Assembly: GCF_036711975.1 (NCBI RefSeq)
Contig: NC_091968.1
Coordinates: forward strand, 22,630,001-22,694,000
Source of the DNA: Onthophagus taurus
Lineage: Eukaryota > Arthropoda > Insecta > Coleoptera > Scarabaeidae
DNA length: 64,000 nt
Reading direction: 5' to 3'
A model generated the notes under the pieces. It did no database searches, was not told the DNA's origin, and saw only the letters and a program-made list of their open reading frames with translations. The translations under genes were made by a program, and so were the position numbers. Of this stretch, positions 1 to 13,200 are shown in pieces. Every line of letters begins with the position of its first letter. Positions within the stretch are counted from its first letter, which is position 1.

Positions 1-1620
1 GTTTTATCTTAAATCTTACCTTATAACCCCAAAAAAAGTCTATGACATTTCTTTTCTGACATTGACATATAATTAAATTTTTTATTCAGAAGTGCCAACC
101 TAAGTTAGTGTCATCAATAATCTCTAAAAATAATAATTTTAATAAAATTTACTCTAAGAAACAATGATTTTAATAATTATAAAAAAAAATAATCAAAATT
201 GTATTACTAATTATGTCAAAGTAGAAGTTAAAAACGCAAGTTTTATCTTAAATCTTACCTTATAACCCCAAAAAGAATCCTGATATTTCTTTTCTGACAT
301 TGACATGTAATTAAATTTTTTTTTCAGAAGTGCCAACCTAAGTTGGTGTCATCAATAATCTCTAAAAATAATAATTTTAATAAAATTTACTCAAATTAAG
401 GAACAATGCTTTTAATAAGTATAAAATAAATAATCAAAATTGTCTTATTAACTGTGTCAAAGTAGAAGTTAAAGACGCAAGTTTTATCTTAAATCTTACC
501 TTATAACCCCCAAAAAAATCCTATGACATTTCTTTTCTGATATTGACATATAATTAAATTTTTTATTCAGAAGTGCCAACCTAAGTTGGTGACATCAATA
601 ATCTCTAAAAATAATAATTTTAACAAAATTTACTCAAATTAAGAAACAGTGCTTTTAATAAATATAAAAAAAATAATCAAAATTGTATTACTAACTATGT
701 CACAGTAGAAGTTAAAGATGCAAGTTTTATCTTAAATCTTACCTTATAACCCCAAAAAAAATCCTATGACATTTTTTTTCTGACATTGACATATAATTAA
801 ATTTTTTATTCAGAAGTGCCAACCTAAGTTGGTAACATCAATAATCTTTAAAAAATGACAATTTTAACAAAATTTACTCAAATCAAAGAACAATGCTTTT
901 AATAATTATAAAAAAAAATAATCAAAATTGTATTAGTAACTATGTCAAAGTAGAAATTAAAAACGCAAGTTTTATCTTAAATCTTACCTTATAATCCCAA
1001 AAAAAAGCCTCTGACATTTCTTTTCTGACATTGACATATAATTAAATTTTTTATTCAGAAGTGCCAACCTAAGTTGGTAACATCAATAATCTTTAAAAAA
1101 TGACAATTTTAACAAAATTTACTCAAATCAAAGAACAATGCTTTTAATAATTATAAAAAAAAATAATCAAAATTGTATTAGTAACTATGTCAAAGTAGAA
1201 ATTAAAAACGCAAGTTTTATCTTAAATCTTACCTTATAATCCCAAAAAAAAGCATCTGACATTTCTTTTCTGACATTGACATATAATTAAATTTTTTATT
1301 CAGAAGTGCCAACCTAAGTTGGTGTTATCAATAATCTCTAAAAATAATAATTTTAATCAAATTTACTCAAATCAAAGAACAATGCTTTTAATAATTATAA
1401 AAAAAATAATCAAAATTGTATTACTAACTATGTCAAAGTAGAAATTAAAAACGCAAGTTTTATCTTAAATCTTACCTTATAATCCCAAAAAAAAGCCTCT
1501 GACATTTCTTTTCTGACATTGACATATAATTAAATTTTTTATTCAGAAGTGCCAACCTAAGTTGGTGTTATCAATAATCTCTAAAAATAATAATTTTAAC
1601 AAAATTTACTCAAATTAATA
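1..1620. repeat. ~243-bp tandem satellite, about 6.7 copies
   Basis: The same AT-rich unit restarts with GTTTTATCTTAAATCTTACC near positions 1, 240, 481, 724, 968, 1213 and 1456, giving a period of about 240-245 bp. Each unit contains a CAGAAGTGCCAACCTAAGTT core and a TGACATTGACATATAATTAA stretch. Neighbouring copies differ by a few substitutions and A-run length changes. The array runs off the left edge, so its full length is unknown. No coding potential is seen. It stops abruptly inside a unit at about 1620, where a retroelement fragment begins. Confidence 0.93.
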
Positions 1621-1639
1621 TGAAATCCTCTAGTGTAGG

Positions 1640-2665
1640 ATCTGTTGGGATTGGGTTGGACATGGTACGCTGATGTTGCCCACGTATTCTTGATGTGCTT
1701 ACTACATGCTTAATTTCTGTCTTACTGAATCAGTGTTTCCAATGTCGTGGAGGCATGGACTTATAACTCCCATTCTTAAAACGAATCCGGTCACTACATA
1801 TAAAGATTTAAGACCCATAGCAATACTGCCGGTACTATCAAAAGGTATTGGAGATTCTCATGGTTGAGCAATTGCAGCTTTATTTAGACACCCATTGTAT
1901 TTTATCGCTTAAGCAATCTGGCTTTAGGAAACATTTTAGTTTTACTAGGGCGCTGCTGCCTGCTGGCCCTGCTGGACCTGACCGACATTTTTTGTGCATT
2001 GGATGTAGATAGCTCCAATGCACAACATAACCTTTTGACATACTTAATCATAGCCATTGTACATAAATGTTTACATAGTAGATCAGTCATTAACCTTTTC
2101 AGATACGAGTCTAGGGGTTATCTTGGACAATCAATTAAACTTTGGTAATCACATCACAGTTTTGTGTGGTCTTTCTTATAGTGCTTTGAAGCACCTCTAC
2201 TCGAATAGACAGATTTTATCTGACAGGCTCAAGCGTTTAATTTGTGATAGTTTAGTTTTATCTAATTTTAATTATTGTAGTGTTGTTTTAGTCCATGTCT
2301 ATCTTTTGAATTTAAACGAAAGGTGCAGGTCGTTCAGAACTCTTAGAGAGAACACATCTCACCATTCTTATTGTCAAGTGGTTGGCTAACCATGGCAAAG
2401 TGATTTCTTACACATTACCTATGCCTAATTTGTAAAATTGTTCACACCGGTAAACGGATATACATAATATAAATTTAAGACATAGATTTACAATGACAAT
2501 ACCAATCCACCGATCTGCTAAGTTTTGTCATTTTTACTCATATCAAGTTGCAGAGTGGCTGCAAGGTGTGCTGGTTCGATCTCGTAGTTTAGATCGCTTA
2601 TACCTCGTAACTCTCCGCATAGATACTGATTCTTTAAAGCTTATTCATTTAGGGGTTGGAAGAAT
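1640..2665 (+). mobile_element. Decayed non-LTR retrotransposon, reverse transcriptase C-terminal half
   Basis: Read across several frames, the plus strand gives recognisable pieces of a non-LTR reverse transcriptase. LRPIAILPVLSK and QSGFRK, around 1810-1930, are the usual finger-region motifs. At 2093-2300 there is LGVILDNQLNF, then a S-YSALK-LY block and a CDSLVLSNFNYCS block, typical of the thumb and C-terminal region of Jockey/CR1-type enzymes. The tail (HISP..LSSGWL, then TIPIHRSAKF to about 2660) matches the usual end of such ORFs. Stops and frameshifts separate the blocks, and the catalytic YADD region and the endonuclease are missing. This is a dead 5'-truncated copy. The clade is uncertain. 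Confidence 0.72.
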
Positions 2666-2814
2666 ATATTACTTAGTTGTTTTGCTACTCAGCATTCATA
2701 ACATTGGATTGTATTACATTCTTTTTGTCACTGGTGTAAGTAAAACACCTTTTGAGCCGTATTTCTCTACAAATTTCTTAATGTAATTTATCATAGTTTA
2801 CACGTCTATGCCTG

Positions 2815-5800
2815 AATTGCCTTTAGGCACTGTCGCTCTTGTAAGTTGAGGCTCACCCTTCGTCCAATCATCCCTGCTTTTAAATATGACCTTATACGGC
2901 TGATCGAAATTGTATGCTATCGGTATAAGGTCCGTTTTAATTTCAATCAAGTGGTTTAGACATGGGTCCTTGAGGATTTACGAGGTGTCCTCTGGGGTTG
3001 CCCTACATCAACTTGAATGAAGAAACTATTTATTAAAAAATTAAAATAAAACTAAAAATTTCGAGGTGTCCTTGAGGTTCAGTTTGACAGAGGCGATGTT
3101 CGTAAACAACTTAGCGTGTCTCATTCCAGGAGAATTGGTCCACAATAGGCGAAGTCTCTCTTCAGCCCACAGTCCAATCCTATGTTTGGCCATCACAAAT
3201 GATACACCAACTGCTGACTCTGACCCCAATAATGCTTCATCGCTGCCCTCACGTGCTAGCTCATCTGCCACTTCATTGCTAGCAACCCCAGAACTTTGGA
3301 TATCAACGGTGTCAACGTGATGTGAACTAGAAATTAATCTGCTATCAAGCATATTGTGGATCCAACCCGCTATAGTTGATTCCACTCTCCCGTCAAGAGC
3401 TCTTTCGATAGATTATGGTATTGCGTTGTTTGAATCATCTTCTATATCCAGAAACGCACAAACCAAGATCTCTTTACCCTGGAGCGTCCTGGATACTCTA
3501 CCAACCAAGTTGTGTAAAGCCAATTCTACGGACTTTTTCGCTTAATAAGCGTACTGGTAGCGACTCAGTGGACCAGATATCAGTGATATGAATATACCCT
3601 TATAAGATACCCTTACCTTAATCCATTCTGCTGGTACATATTTCCAGGCGATTATTATTATTATTGCTGCCGGGCTGAGGGGAGCGGCCCCTCTCGTTAT
3701 CGCGACCTATAAGATCTATTATAACTTTAGCCCTCCAAAGGTTTAGAGTAAATGTAGGTCCTTGATGAATCTTAGTATTGTCCTAAGGTCTTGAACCTTT
3801 ATGTCGGTAGATGTCAAGAGAGTTTTGCCGAAAATTTTGTGTCTTAGACGGCCTCTGGCGACGCAATTGCACAGTATATGTTCAGCTGTTTCGTTGCAAA
3901 GTCGACAAGTTTGATTCATAGCTTGTCCAATGTGGAAGAGGTGGTATTTTAGGGGTGCATGCCCGGTCAGGTAACCTGAGAGCGTCCTTAGATTAGATCC
4001 CATTGCTGAGGCATAAAACCTCTTTGGTTTTGTTTTGCGACGGAGTTATCATACTCTTCGCTTGTCTGTGACCTGGAAATTCTTTCCAGCGTAAGGCCAC
4101 CTTTGAGATCTCCCAATTGTTGATTATTTGTTTTAGATGACTTTTTTGTAGTCCACAGCCAGGTTGGGGTCCAATGAAGGGCGTGTTCGTTGCTTCTTTG
4201 GCCAGCTTGTCCGCCTTCTCATTGCCCTCAATGTTGCTGTGACCTGGAACCTACAATAGGGTAACATCATTGCCCCTAGCGAGTTCTTTCAGGTTGCTGG
4301 TACACTCTCTGATCAGTGCGGAGTCACATGTCTAGGCCTGAATTGCCTTTAAGGCGGCCCGAGTGTTTGTGAAAATGTTTATGGATGCACCTTTCTGTCC
4401 CTTCTGTAGGTTCAAAGCGGTGCAGAAGTTTATAACAAGAACGTCTGCTTGGAAAATTGTTATGTCCGAGCTGAGGGGCAGTTTAATGTGGCTGTTTGGT
4501 CCACTGATGCTCATACCTACTCCAAATCTAACTGTCTTTGAAGCATCAGTGTATCAGGCTAGGGCTCCTCTTTTTAGACCCTTCGCCCAATCATCCCTGC
4601 TTCTAAATATGACCTTATACGGCTGGTTGAAATTGTATTCTGTCGGTATAAGGTCCATTTTAATTTCAATTAGGTGATTTAGACATGGGTCCTTGAGGAT
4701 TTCGAGGTGTCCTCTGAGGTTGCCCTACATCAACTTGAATGAAGAAACTATTTTCAGTGATAAGGCACTTGAAGCTGCCTTTTTTGTATATATAAATGGA
4801 GCGGTGTGAGACCGAGTAGGGCTTCCAAAGCAGCCGTCGCGTCGGACAGGATCTCATTGCACCCGTTATGTTAAGACATGCTAACCGCTGGATTTGTGCC
4901 AGTTGTTATTGCGCTGTCTTATGTTGTGTTTTTGGCCACCAAACCAATGAGGCGTAGGCGACCATGGATCAGTTCCTTCCTAGGAGCCTGCGGCAGATCT
5001 GGTTTGCCATGATGGCCTTTTTCCTCACCTTATCTAAGTGTGAGTTCCAGTTTAGTTTAAAGTAACTATTTAACTTCTGTTTTGAGATTAATAGTTCTGC
5101 TTTGGGAGGGTGATTTTATTTGGATTGATGCTGAGCCCACTGCTTCTACACCAAGTACTGGTGAGTAGTAGGGCTTTCTGCATTAGTTAAGTTATGATTG
5201 TATCATATTTACCTCGAATTGTGATTATTAGGTCATCAACATACCCCTGAATCTTGAAACCGTTTTTTGTTAGGCTGTTCATCAAGTCATCAACTACCAG
5301 GCACCCAAGGTCCGTAAAGCACATTGCACCAGGTTGGCCAGAGACAGTAGAACGCGTTTTGAAGGGAAAGGAGAGGGGTGACGTCACGAGTTACGAAGCA
5401 GTGAGAGCTAGAGACTGAAACGAAGTAATTTATCCCAAAACTACTTTTTCTCATTAAACACTTTGATGAAAGTTATGTATTTTCTCTTTTTATTATTTAA
5501 TTATATACTTTAATAGAATACTTTTCTCTTAAAACGTCAGCGTCTGTAACACGTGACGTCACAATTAGGGCATGTTAGGGGGTTCACTTCTCATACTTTG
5601 AAATCCTTCGTCTGGCCAACCTTGTACAATACGCTTTACGGACCTTGCAGGCGCCATAGTAGAGCTGATAGCATTCCCCCTTGGGGACATCCTCTTAGCG
5701 CCTTTATAGTCTACGACTCGCCTCCCAGACTGGTTGTGATCTGCCGACTTTTCAACATGGCTATACACCATTTGATCATTGACGGATGTATATCTTTTAC

Positions 5801-6190
5801 GTTTAGAGCCTTCTCTATGGATTCATAGGAGGTGTTATCAAACGCACCCTCTATGTCTATGAAAGCACATAGGGCTATCTCTTTGGTTGCAATTGCCTTC
5901 TCTAAAGTGCTATTCAAAGCATGGAGAGCAGTAATTGTTGATTTTGCTTTCTGGTAAGCATCTTAGTTAGGGTGGAATGGTTTAGTGACAAGCACTCCAT
6001 TCCTAAGGTATTGATCGATTACCTTTTCCATCCCTTTGAGGAGAAATGAAGTTAGGCTAATTGGTCTGTATGCCTTGGGGCCTACAATCTTTAGGTATGA
6101 AGACCACTTTTACTTTCATCCATAGTGTGGGTATATAGCTAAGGCTGTAGCTGGCTATATATAAGAATTCCATCTCCTCCAGGCGATTTT
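2815..6190 (-). mobile_element. Decayed non-LTR retrotransposon with RNase H domain (R1/I/Loa-like), minus strand
   Basis: On the minus strand, from 6190 downwards, fragments follow the order of one non-LTR ORF2. Near 6060 is AYRPISLTSFLLKGMEK. At 5800-5917 is IALCAFIDIEGAFDNTSYES, the first catalytic-Asp motif. At 5210-5290 is LVVDDLMNSLTKNGFKIQGYVDD, the YxDD motif. At 4332-4514 an RNase H start reads FQADVLVINFCTALNLQKGQ, and at 3743-4003 a C-terminal piece reads LTGHAPLKYHLFHIGQ followed by a CRLC-x9-H-x3-C zinc knuckle. A second RNase H piece (NEVADELAREGS) lies at 3041-3385, and 2872-3029 nearly repeats 4591-4756, so the copy is rearranged or two copies overlap. Many stops are present. 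No endonuclease domain was found. Confidence 0.78.
5379..5562. mobile_element. 184-bp MITE with GTGACGTCAC ends, inserted in the retroelement
   Basis: The retroelement reading is broken by a 184-bp block that begins and ends with the palindrome GTGACGTCAC. The similarity of the two ends continues inward (ACGAGTTACG at the left, and on the reverse strand ACGTGTTACA at the right). The interior is AT-rich and non-coding. This looks like a short non-autonomous TIR element. No clear target duplication could be fixed because the host sequence is itself decayed. Confidence 0.5.
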
Positions 6191-6995
6191 AGGGGTTTCA
6201 AATTAGAAATAGCCCACCTTACTCTGTTGCGTGTAAAAATGAACCCTACATGATGGACGGGTTACGTCCTTTACTTCAGACATCTGTGTGGGGGCAGAAT
6301 TTTGAGGAAGGGAAGTGTGTTTCCAGACGATACTCGTTCTGAAAATTTTTACCAAAATAGGCAATAGTATGTGTATTTGAGAGGCGCTTTGCCATGCAGA
6401 AATAGCCCGCTTTAACATTATTAGTCCCCATCATCAAGCTTCTTAGTAAAATAGCATTAATTAAAGCTTAGACTAGCTTCACACTTGATTTAACAAATTT
6501 CGTCCAAAATCTTGTTACAGAAATTCAAGATCTTCGTGTTAACTAACATCACGTTCTAATCTCGGATAATTTCATTTCACTCGCAAATTTCAACTTCCTA
6601 CAAACAGATAAGATTTAATTAATGTCTAAACGATTTAAAATTAATCACTTATTAAGTATTTCGTTAAATCTCGAAAATTTAAAACCGTCAAAAAAGTTGG
6701 GTTATGTTTTCGTTACTAACTTCATTGATTACTTATTTCGTTGAACTTAAAATCGCAATATTTATATAATATTATGTTAAATTTAACAATATTTAATCTT
6801 TTTGTATCAAAAAAAAGTTATTTTGATTTATTTTCGCTTCAATTAAATTATTTTTCGGTAATTAAAAAAAAAAAAATGTGTTATGTCATTAAATGACATT
6901 TCGAATTTAAATTCAAAATTACCAACCTAAAACGTTTTATATAAAATATCGTTTATTTTGAAAGAAAAATACATCATTATAAAGTTAATAAAAAA
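6191..6995. other. Intergenic, no gene seen
   Basis: AT-rich sequence between the retroelement and the Nup54 stop codon. Nothing coding was recognised on either strand. An AATAAA polyadenylation signal on the minus strand (TTTATT at 6952-6957) lies about 40 nt past the Nup54 stop codon and is the only functional site I can point to. Confidence 0.7.
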
Positions 6996-7220
6996 TCACT
7001 TATTCAAAAATTGTAATAAACCATATTGAATCAGCTTTAAATCCTTTAAATCATTATTAATAACATTTATAAGATAGGCAATTCCATTTTGTTCCATTTG
7101 TAAGAATTGTTTAACATCATCTTGAACTTTCGGTTCCATTTTATAACGTTCGTTATTGCTACAACAAGCTTGTTCGGTACTTAACAACTTTACAGAACTA
7201 ATTAATTCGTTTAATTGACC
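6996..7220 (-). CDS. Nup54: Nup54 coding exon 5 and stop
   Basis: Seventy-four codons plus the stop. It begins GQLNELIS and ends with a helix (QMEQNGIAYLINVINNDLKD) that aligns with the C-terminal helix of the family. A polyadenylation signal follows about 40 nt downstream. Confidence 0.92.
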   Translation of the reverse strand, partial: GQLNELISSVKLLSTEQACCSNNERYKMEPKVQDDVKQFLQMEQNGIAYLINVINNDLKDLKLIQYGLLQFLNK

Positions 7221-10200
7221 CTAAAAAAATTCGTTTAGCAACACTTAATTTGACATTTAATATTAATATTTACTTTAAATTGTGTTGGAATACTAAGTTG
7301 TGAATGCATTATTTCTAATCGACTTCTTAAAGCCTCCTCTTCCGGTTGTAACGCCATCCCGGCTTTTCTACTTACTTCTTGTTTAACTAAAATCTAAATT
7401 CAAAATTAATTTGGGTTAAAAATAATATTTTTTTTTGGTTACTTTTAAAACTCTATGTTGAAGTTGTAAAAATTTCTGTTTATACTCATTAATATGAGCC
7501 AAAGAAGCGGCTTGTTTCTTTTTTAACTCATTAATATCGTTAGAAACCTTTTCCAAAAACGCCCGGTGAAGCCCCGTTTCGTATTCTTCGCACAACAATC
7601 GCTTTTTTAAATCGTAAAATCCGTTTATTGGTGTCGGAAGGTATTTTTGGGGATGTGGGTTGTCGATTTGAGCGGCTTGCCACATTTGATTATCGATACC
7701 CGGCGGAGGTATTTTTAAATATTCCTCTAATTGCGATTTAGTCGGAGTCATGTAAGGCCCGATATAAGTCACCCCAACGGTGGAAAGTTGCTGTTTTTGA
7801 GTTGGTTGGTTCAAAAACGACGCTAAATCGGAGGCGTGTATTTTCCGATTCGTTCCGGTTACCCCCTTTTCTAAAACGCTGATCATAACCTCACATTCCG
7901 AGTCGGCTAAGTCTTTTATATGTTCTATTGTTAGTGTTAAATTGGGTTTGTTTCCTAAAATACCGTTTATTCCGTTTATTAAGGTGTCCTTCATTGCACT
8001 AAAATTAATTATTCCATTATTACATAAAGTGTGTTAATTAATTATTATCGTACCTGACAAAGTATGCAACCAATATCGCTAATCGTGTATTGTAATATCC
8101 GTACTGTGATATTGGTTGCATACCTGCAACGATGACCTCGGGTACGATAATAGACTGCCTAAGTCTGACGTCACAGAGATGGGCGGAGCTTATACTGACT
8201 CCAAACAATTTCGTTGCTAAGATAAATCGCCAAAAAATGTCATTTGAAATGTCATCACTTAGTTTATTTTATTTTAACACTAATCAAAAATTACATATAT
8301 TATGGTGATTTACCGCTAGCACCATAATTAGCCACGAAAATGTTTGGAGTCGGTATAAGCTCCGCCCATCTCTATGACGTCAAGGTTTAGGTTGTCTATT
8401 GGACCTCGTTATACATCACTTAATAGAGATTTTCGTGCTATCTGGTAGGTAAACCTATAACCGGTATGGTACAACTATTGCCACGTTATCGGAATGGTAA
8501 TCTGTACACCCTGTACAGTGTTTTGTACAGGGTGTCCCGTTAAGCGTACGGAGCGGCTGTATCTCGACAACAGTAAGGCCTATAGATTTGGGAAAAAAAT
8601 CCTTATAAGCAAAGTGGGCAAGAGAAATAGCCGGAAATTATTTTGAAGTTCCTAATTCGACCGCTAGGGGGCGTAACTGCCATAGAAAAACATAAAATTC
8701 CCGCTATCTCAGAAAGATAGACGATGAGGTATAACTTAGTTAACATCATTTAGTAGCTTGGATAATACCGCATCGATTTTATTTTGAGATATTTCTCATA
8801 TCTGTCATAATAAGGGAGGGGGAGGCCAATGCGTTTTCAAATGTTTACATTTTAATATCACCTGGACTATTCAACCGATTTGAATATATTTGGTCTTGTT
8901 TGAAAGAGCATTTCATGCTCTTTTAAACGATATTTTCAGTAAGACCGCTTGGTTTAAAACAAATAAGCTAGAGGGCGTTATCTGCAGCGGTTACATATTT
9001 TTTATGATTTTTGAAAAAAAGTTAAATGGAACGGTACTATTTACTTCACAGACCCTTAATCGCCTTAAAATTTGCTAAATTTTAGTGAAAACCGCATCTC
9101 GATATCGCCACCCGTTCTCGAATTATAGAAGAAAATGTTAAAAACTCGATAAAAAACATTAATACCAATAAAATAAATAATACCAATACCAATAATAAAT
9201 AAATAAAATAAATATACCGATTTATATTAAACGATATTTAATCGTAAATCTAATTTTTTGAAAAAACCAACAAAAAAATGTCAAATGTCAAAATCGAATA
9301 TTTATTAATGAAAAATTATCTTTAATTTTCTTAATAAGAAGTAAAAATCCTTTAATTTGACACCAAACATGACACATTTAGGACAAAAAACAAAAAAGTT
9401 AGGTTAGAAAATGTTAAATGTCAAATCTCCGCCATTTTGTTTGTTAAGAATTAAGATATCTCGATAACGACTAGAGATAAATATATCGAGTTTGGCTTTA
9501 TATTTAATGATTTTTAATCGTCAATCTAATTTTTTGGAGAAACCAACAACTTAAAAACTAAAAAAATTGTCAAATGTCAAAATGAAATATTTTTTAACGA
9601 ATTATGTACCTTAATTTTTTATTTTCTTTTACATTATATTTTTGTTTTTGTGACAAATATTAAGACATTTTATAAAAATTAAGAATATGTCAAAATGACA
9701 TTGACATTTCAAACCGGAAGTTGCTTATATCTCGAGTAATATTGGAATTAAACGTATCATGTTTGGACTCATTTTAAAGGATTTTTCACGACGATTACAA
9801 ATATGTCAAAATTGACGTTGACATTCTTAACTGGAAGTTGACCATAGCTTCATTAATATTGAAGATAAATATGCCGGGTCTGTACTCATTTTAAAGGATT
9901 TTTAATGAAGATTACAAATATGTCAAAATTGAGGTTGACATTTTAAACCTGAAGTTAGTTATCATATAAAAGACAAATGGACAACTTCATGGTGTTCTTT
10001 CATGATGTATTTTTTATTAAAAAACATTTATCACAAAAAACCAAAAAGTTCGAACTTTCAACCTTTAATTTTGACATATTTGTCAACTTCATAAAAAATC
10101 CTTTAAAATGAGTCCAAATTCGACATATTTAACTTTAATATTAATGGAGATACAATCACTTCCGGTTTGAAACGTCAACGTGAATTTTGACATATTTGTC

Positions 10201-13200
10201 ATCTTCATTAAAAAACCTTTAAAATGAGTCCAAAGATGACGCATTTATCTCAAAAAACAAAAAAGTTAGAATAAAATACATTAAACCCGAAGTTAGCAAC
10301 AATGAAGATAGCAATTTAATTTTTAAATATTAATACCAACTTAATTTTTTATTTTTTTTTATTATATTTTTGTTTTGCGACAAATATTAAGACATTTTAT
10401 AAAAATTAAGAATATGTCAAAATGACATTGACATTTCAAACCGGAAGTTGACCATAACTTCATTAATATTGAGGATAAATATGTGGTGTTTGTACTCATT
10501 TTAAAGGATTTTTAATGAAGATTACAAATATTTCAAAATTGAGATTGACATTTTAAACCTGTAGTTAGTTATCATATAATAGACAAATGTACAACTTCGT
10601 GGTGTACTTTCATGATGTTTATTAAAAAAACCTTTAAAATGAGTCCAAACATGATGCATTTATCTCAAAAAAACCAAAAAGTTCAAATTTTCAACTTTTA
10701 ATTTTGACATATTTGTCATCTTCATTAAAAAACGTTTAAAATGAGTCCAAAAATGACGTACTTATCTCAAAAAACAAAAAAGTTTGAATAAAAAACATTA
10801 AACCCGAAGTTAGCAACAATGAAGATAGCAACTTAATTTTTAAATATTAATACCAACCTTAATTTTTAATTTTTTTTTATTATATTTTTGTTTTTATGAC
10901 AAATATTAAGACATTTTATAAAAATTAAGAATATGTCAAAATGACATTGACATTTCAAACCGGAAGTCGCTTATATCTCGAGTAGTATTGGAATTAAACG
11001 TATCATGTTTGGACTCATTTTAAAGGATTTTTCACGATGATTACGAATATGTCAAAATTGACGTTGACATTTTTAACCGGAAGTTGACCATAACTTCATT
11101 AATATTGAAGATAAATATGTCGTGTTTGTACTCATTTTAAAGGATTTTTAATGAAGATTACAAATATGTCAAAATTGAGGTTGACATTTTAAACCTGAAG
11201 TTAGTTACCATACAATAGAAGCTTTATAACTGACGTTAACTTTCTTTTTATTTTTTACGTGTTTTTTCTAATTTCTAAATATTTCTTTTTCTTTGGTTAA
11301 AAATGAGCGTCATTTTCATTTTATAACTTTTATAAACGTTAATTTTGTAAATTAGTAACTAATAATCTGATTTGAAACTAGTTAGACTTAAATTCTATAT
11401 ACAGTGCCGCACTTAATTATTGGCACAGCAATAGTTTATCATTTCACGACTGTTTTTAAACCAAATTAACAAATGGTATTATGTGAAAGTATTTTTTCTA
11501 TATTGTTTAATTAATTAAATTAAATACTCTATGCAGTTATTTTTGTATAAAAATGTATTTTTAATAATCTGTTTTAAATTAAATTAACAAAATAGTACTT
11601 ATTTTCAACGCACAAAATTATTGGCACAGTTAAAAAACGAACTATTTTAAATCTACTTTAAACTAAATTAGTATTTTGTGGGTAATTCTTTTTATTTGAT
11701 AACGACCTTCAAAGGCCTTGGCATGGAGTGAACCAAATTTTGGGTTGTTTTTTGCTCAATATTGTACCACTCCTCCAACAATGCCTGTTTCAGCTCCAAC
11801 CTTATTTTGCGCTCCCCATTTAAACCCCATTTAATTACTTTAGTTGATAAAGACAAGATGGAATTCGGTTTAAAAATTAAATTAACTGTCAATAGAGGGA
11901 CACACATTTAGGATATTTGACATTTCTGCTAAGCATATAATGTACGTTTGTACCAATTGTTAAGTGTGCCAATAATTTTGTGCATTGAAAATAAGTACTA
12001 TTTTGTTAATTTAATTTAAAACAGATTATTAAGAATAAATTTTTATACAAAAATAACTGCATAGGGCATTTAATTATTTAAACAATATAGGAAAAAACTT
12101 TCACCTAATACCATTTATTAATTTGATTGGTACTGTAAAATAAAAAGTAGTTTAAAAGTATAAAATCAAACACTAGATTATTTACTCCTCATTTTGACTC
12201 TAGTATTTGTGATTAAATTTATGCCACAACTTACAGAAACACTTCGCAGTGTTCTGTGACAAGTGACAACAATAGACAGACACCAAACAATTTTCAATCG
12301 TTTGAGCTTGTCTATTTTGAGAAGTTATATTTTTAGAGAGAGAAAACGAAAATCTCGTTTTTCTCAACATTATTTATTTGTATCTTAGTTAAGTGATGCA
12401 TAACGCGGTCCAATTAATTATCAAACACGACGTAATCATTGCAAGTATGCAACCAACATCGCAAATCGCGTATCGCAATACCTCTACTGTGATATTGGTT
12501 GCATACCTGCAAAGATGACGGATACGATAATTAATTATCGTAAAAATACACTGTTAATTTATGTTTAAACTAACCTAACTTCGGATTCCTTTTTATTAAA
12601 TTGCAACTTAACCAATCCATCTGCATTATCAGGCTGGGGGATAACAACATAACCTATTCCTTTAAATCGATAGAATGGATTTGACTGGTTATACTCGACG
12701 GGGGGTTGCGAAGCGTTGTAATAACCCTTTCCCGTCCCCCAACAAGCTTGTAACATATTCCACTTCTTTAAAATATCATCTCGTTCATCCCCGAAGACAT
12801 TAATAGCGTAAAAACTTGCCAACGTTTGTTGCAATTTATTTTCCGCAGCCGAAACAACCCCAACCGTCGATGTTTGAGGTTTTAACCCGGTCGCAAATAA
12901 ATTCCCGGTTCCAAAACCCCCGGGTTGAGTCCCAAACCCAAATCCCGTCGAAGCTGTCGTAGTCGTTGTAGCACCAAATCCACTAAAAAGTGAATTTGTC
13001 GTCGTCGTCGTCGCCCCAAACAACCCCCCTCCAAAACTACTCCCCGCACTTCCAAACAATCCCGTCCCAGTTCCCGCACTTGTAGTTGCAGCCCCAAACG
13101 AAGTCCCAAATAACGATGGGGTAGACGTTGATACCCCCCCAGCACCGAATAAACTCGGTGTCGAAGTGGTTGTGGCCCCAAATAACCCTCCCCCCGCAAT

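Larger units (their letters stand above)
8398..12417. mobile_element. Large TIR element carrying repeat arrays, copy 1 (Nup54 intron 2)
   Basis: The right end reads GTGATGCATAACGCGGTCCA then ATT at 12394-12417. The left end at about 8398 is a degraded inverse (ATTGGACCTCGTTATACATC). The same termini bound 13683-23227 and 57276-59152. The inner 200 bp next to the right end (12130-12393) matches the sequence just inside the left end of the copy at 57276. The interior is filled by the ~125-bp array and a Tc1-like relic. No transposase for the element itself was found. The left boundary is less certain. Confidence 0.6.

Noticed and set aside
1-1620. CRISPR-like regular repeat spacing
   Set aside because: The whole 243-bp unit repeats, with no unique spacers, in an intron-containing eukaryotic genome.
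2493-2786. Independent 97-codon gene
   Set aside because: Its first part matches the tail of the non-LTR reverse transcriptase just upstream; the rest is AT-rich noise.
3066-3545. Plus-strand frames over 3066-3545
   Set aside because: The minus strand carries the RNase H motif NEVADELAREGS; the plus frames are its complement.
6203-6418. 71-codon minus-strand frame next to the retroelement
   Set aside because: No RT or endonuclease motif; it lies past the last recognisable RT block and is probably a junction artefact.
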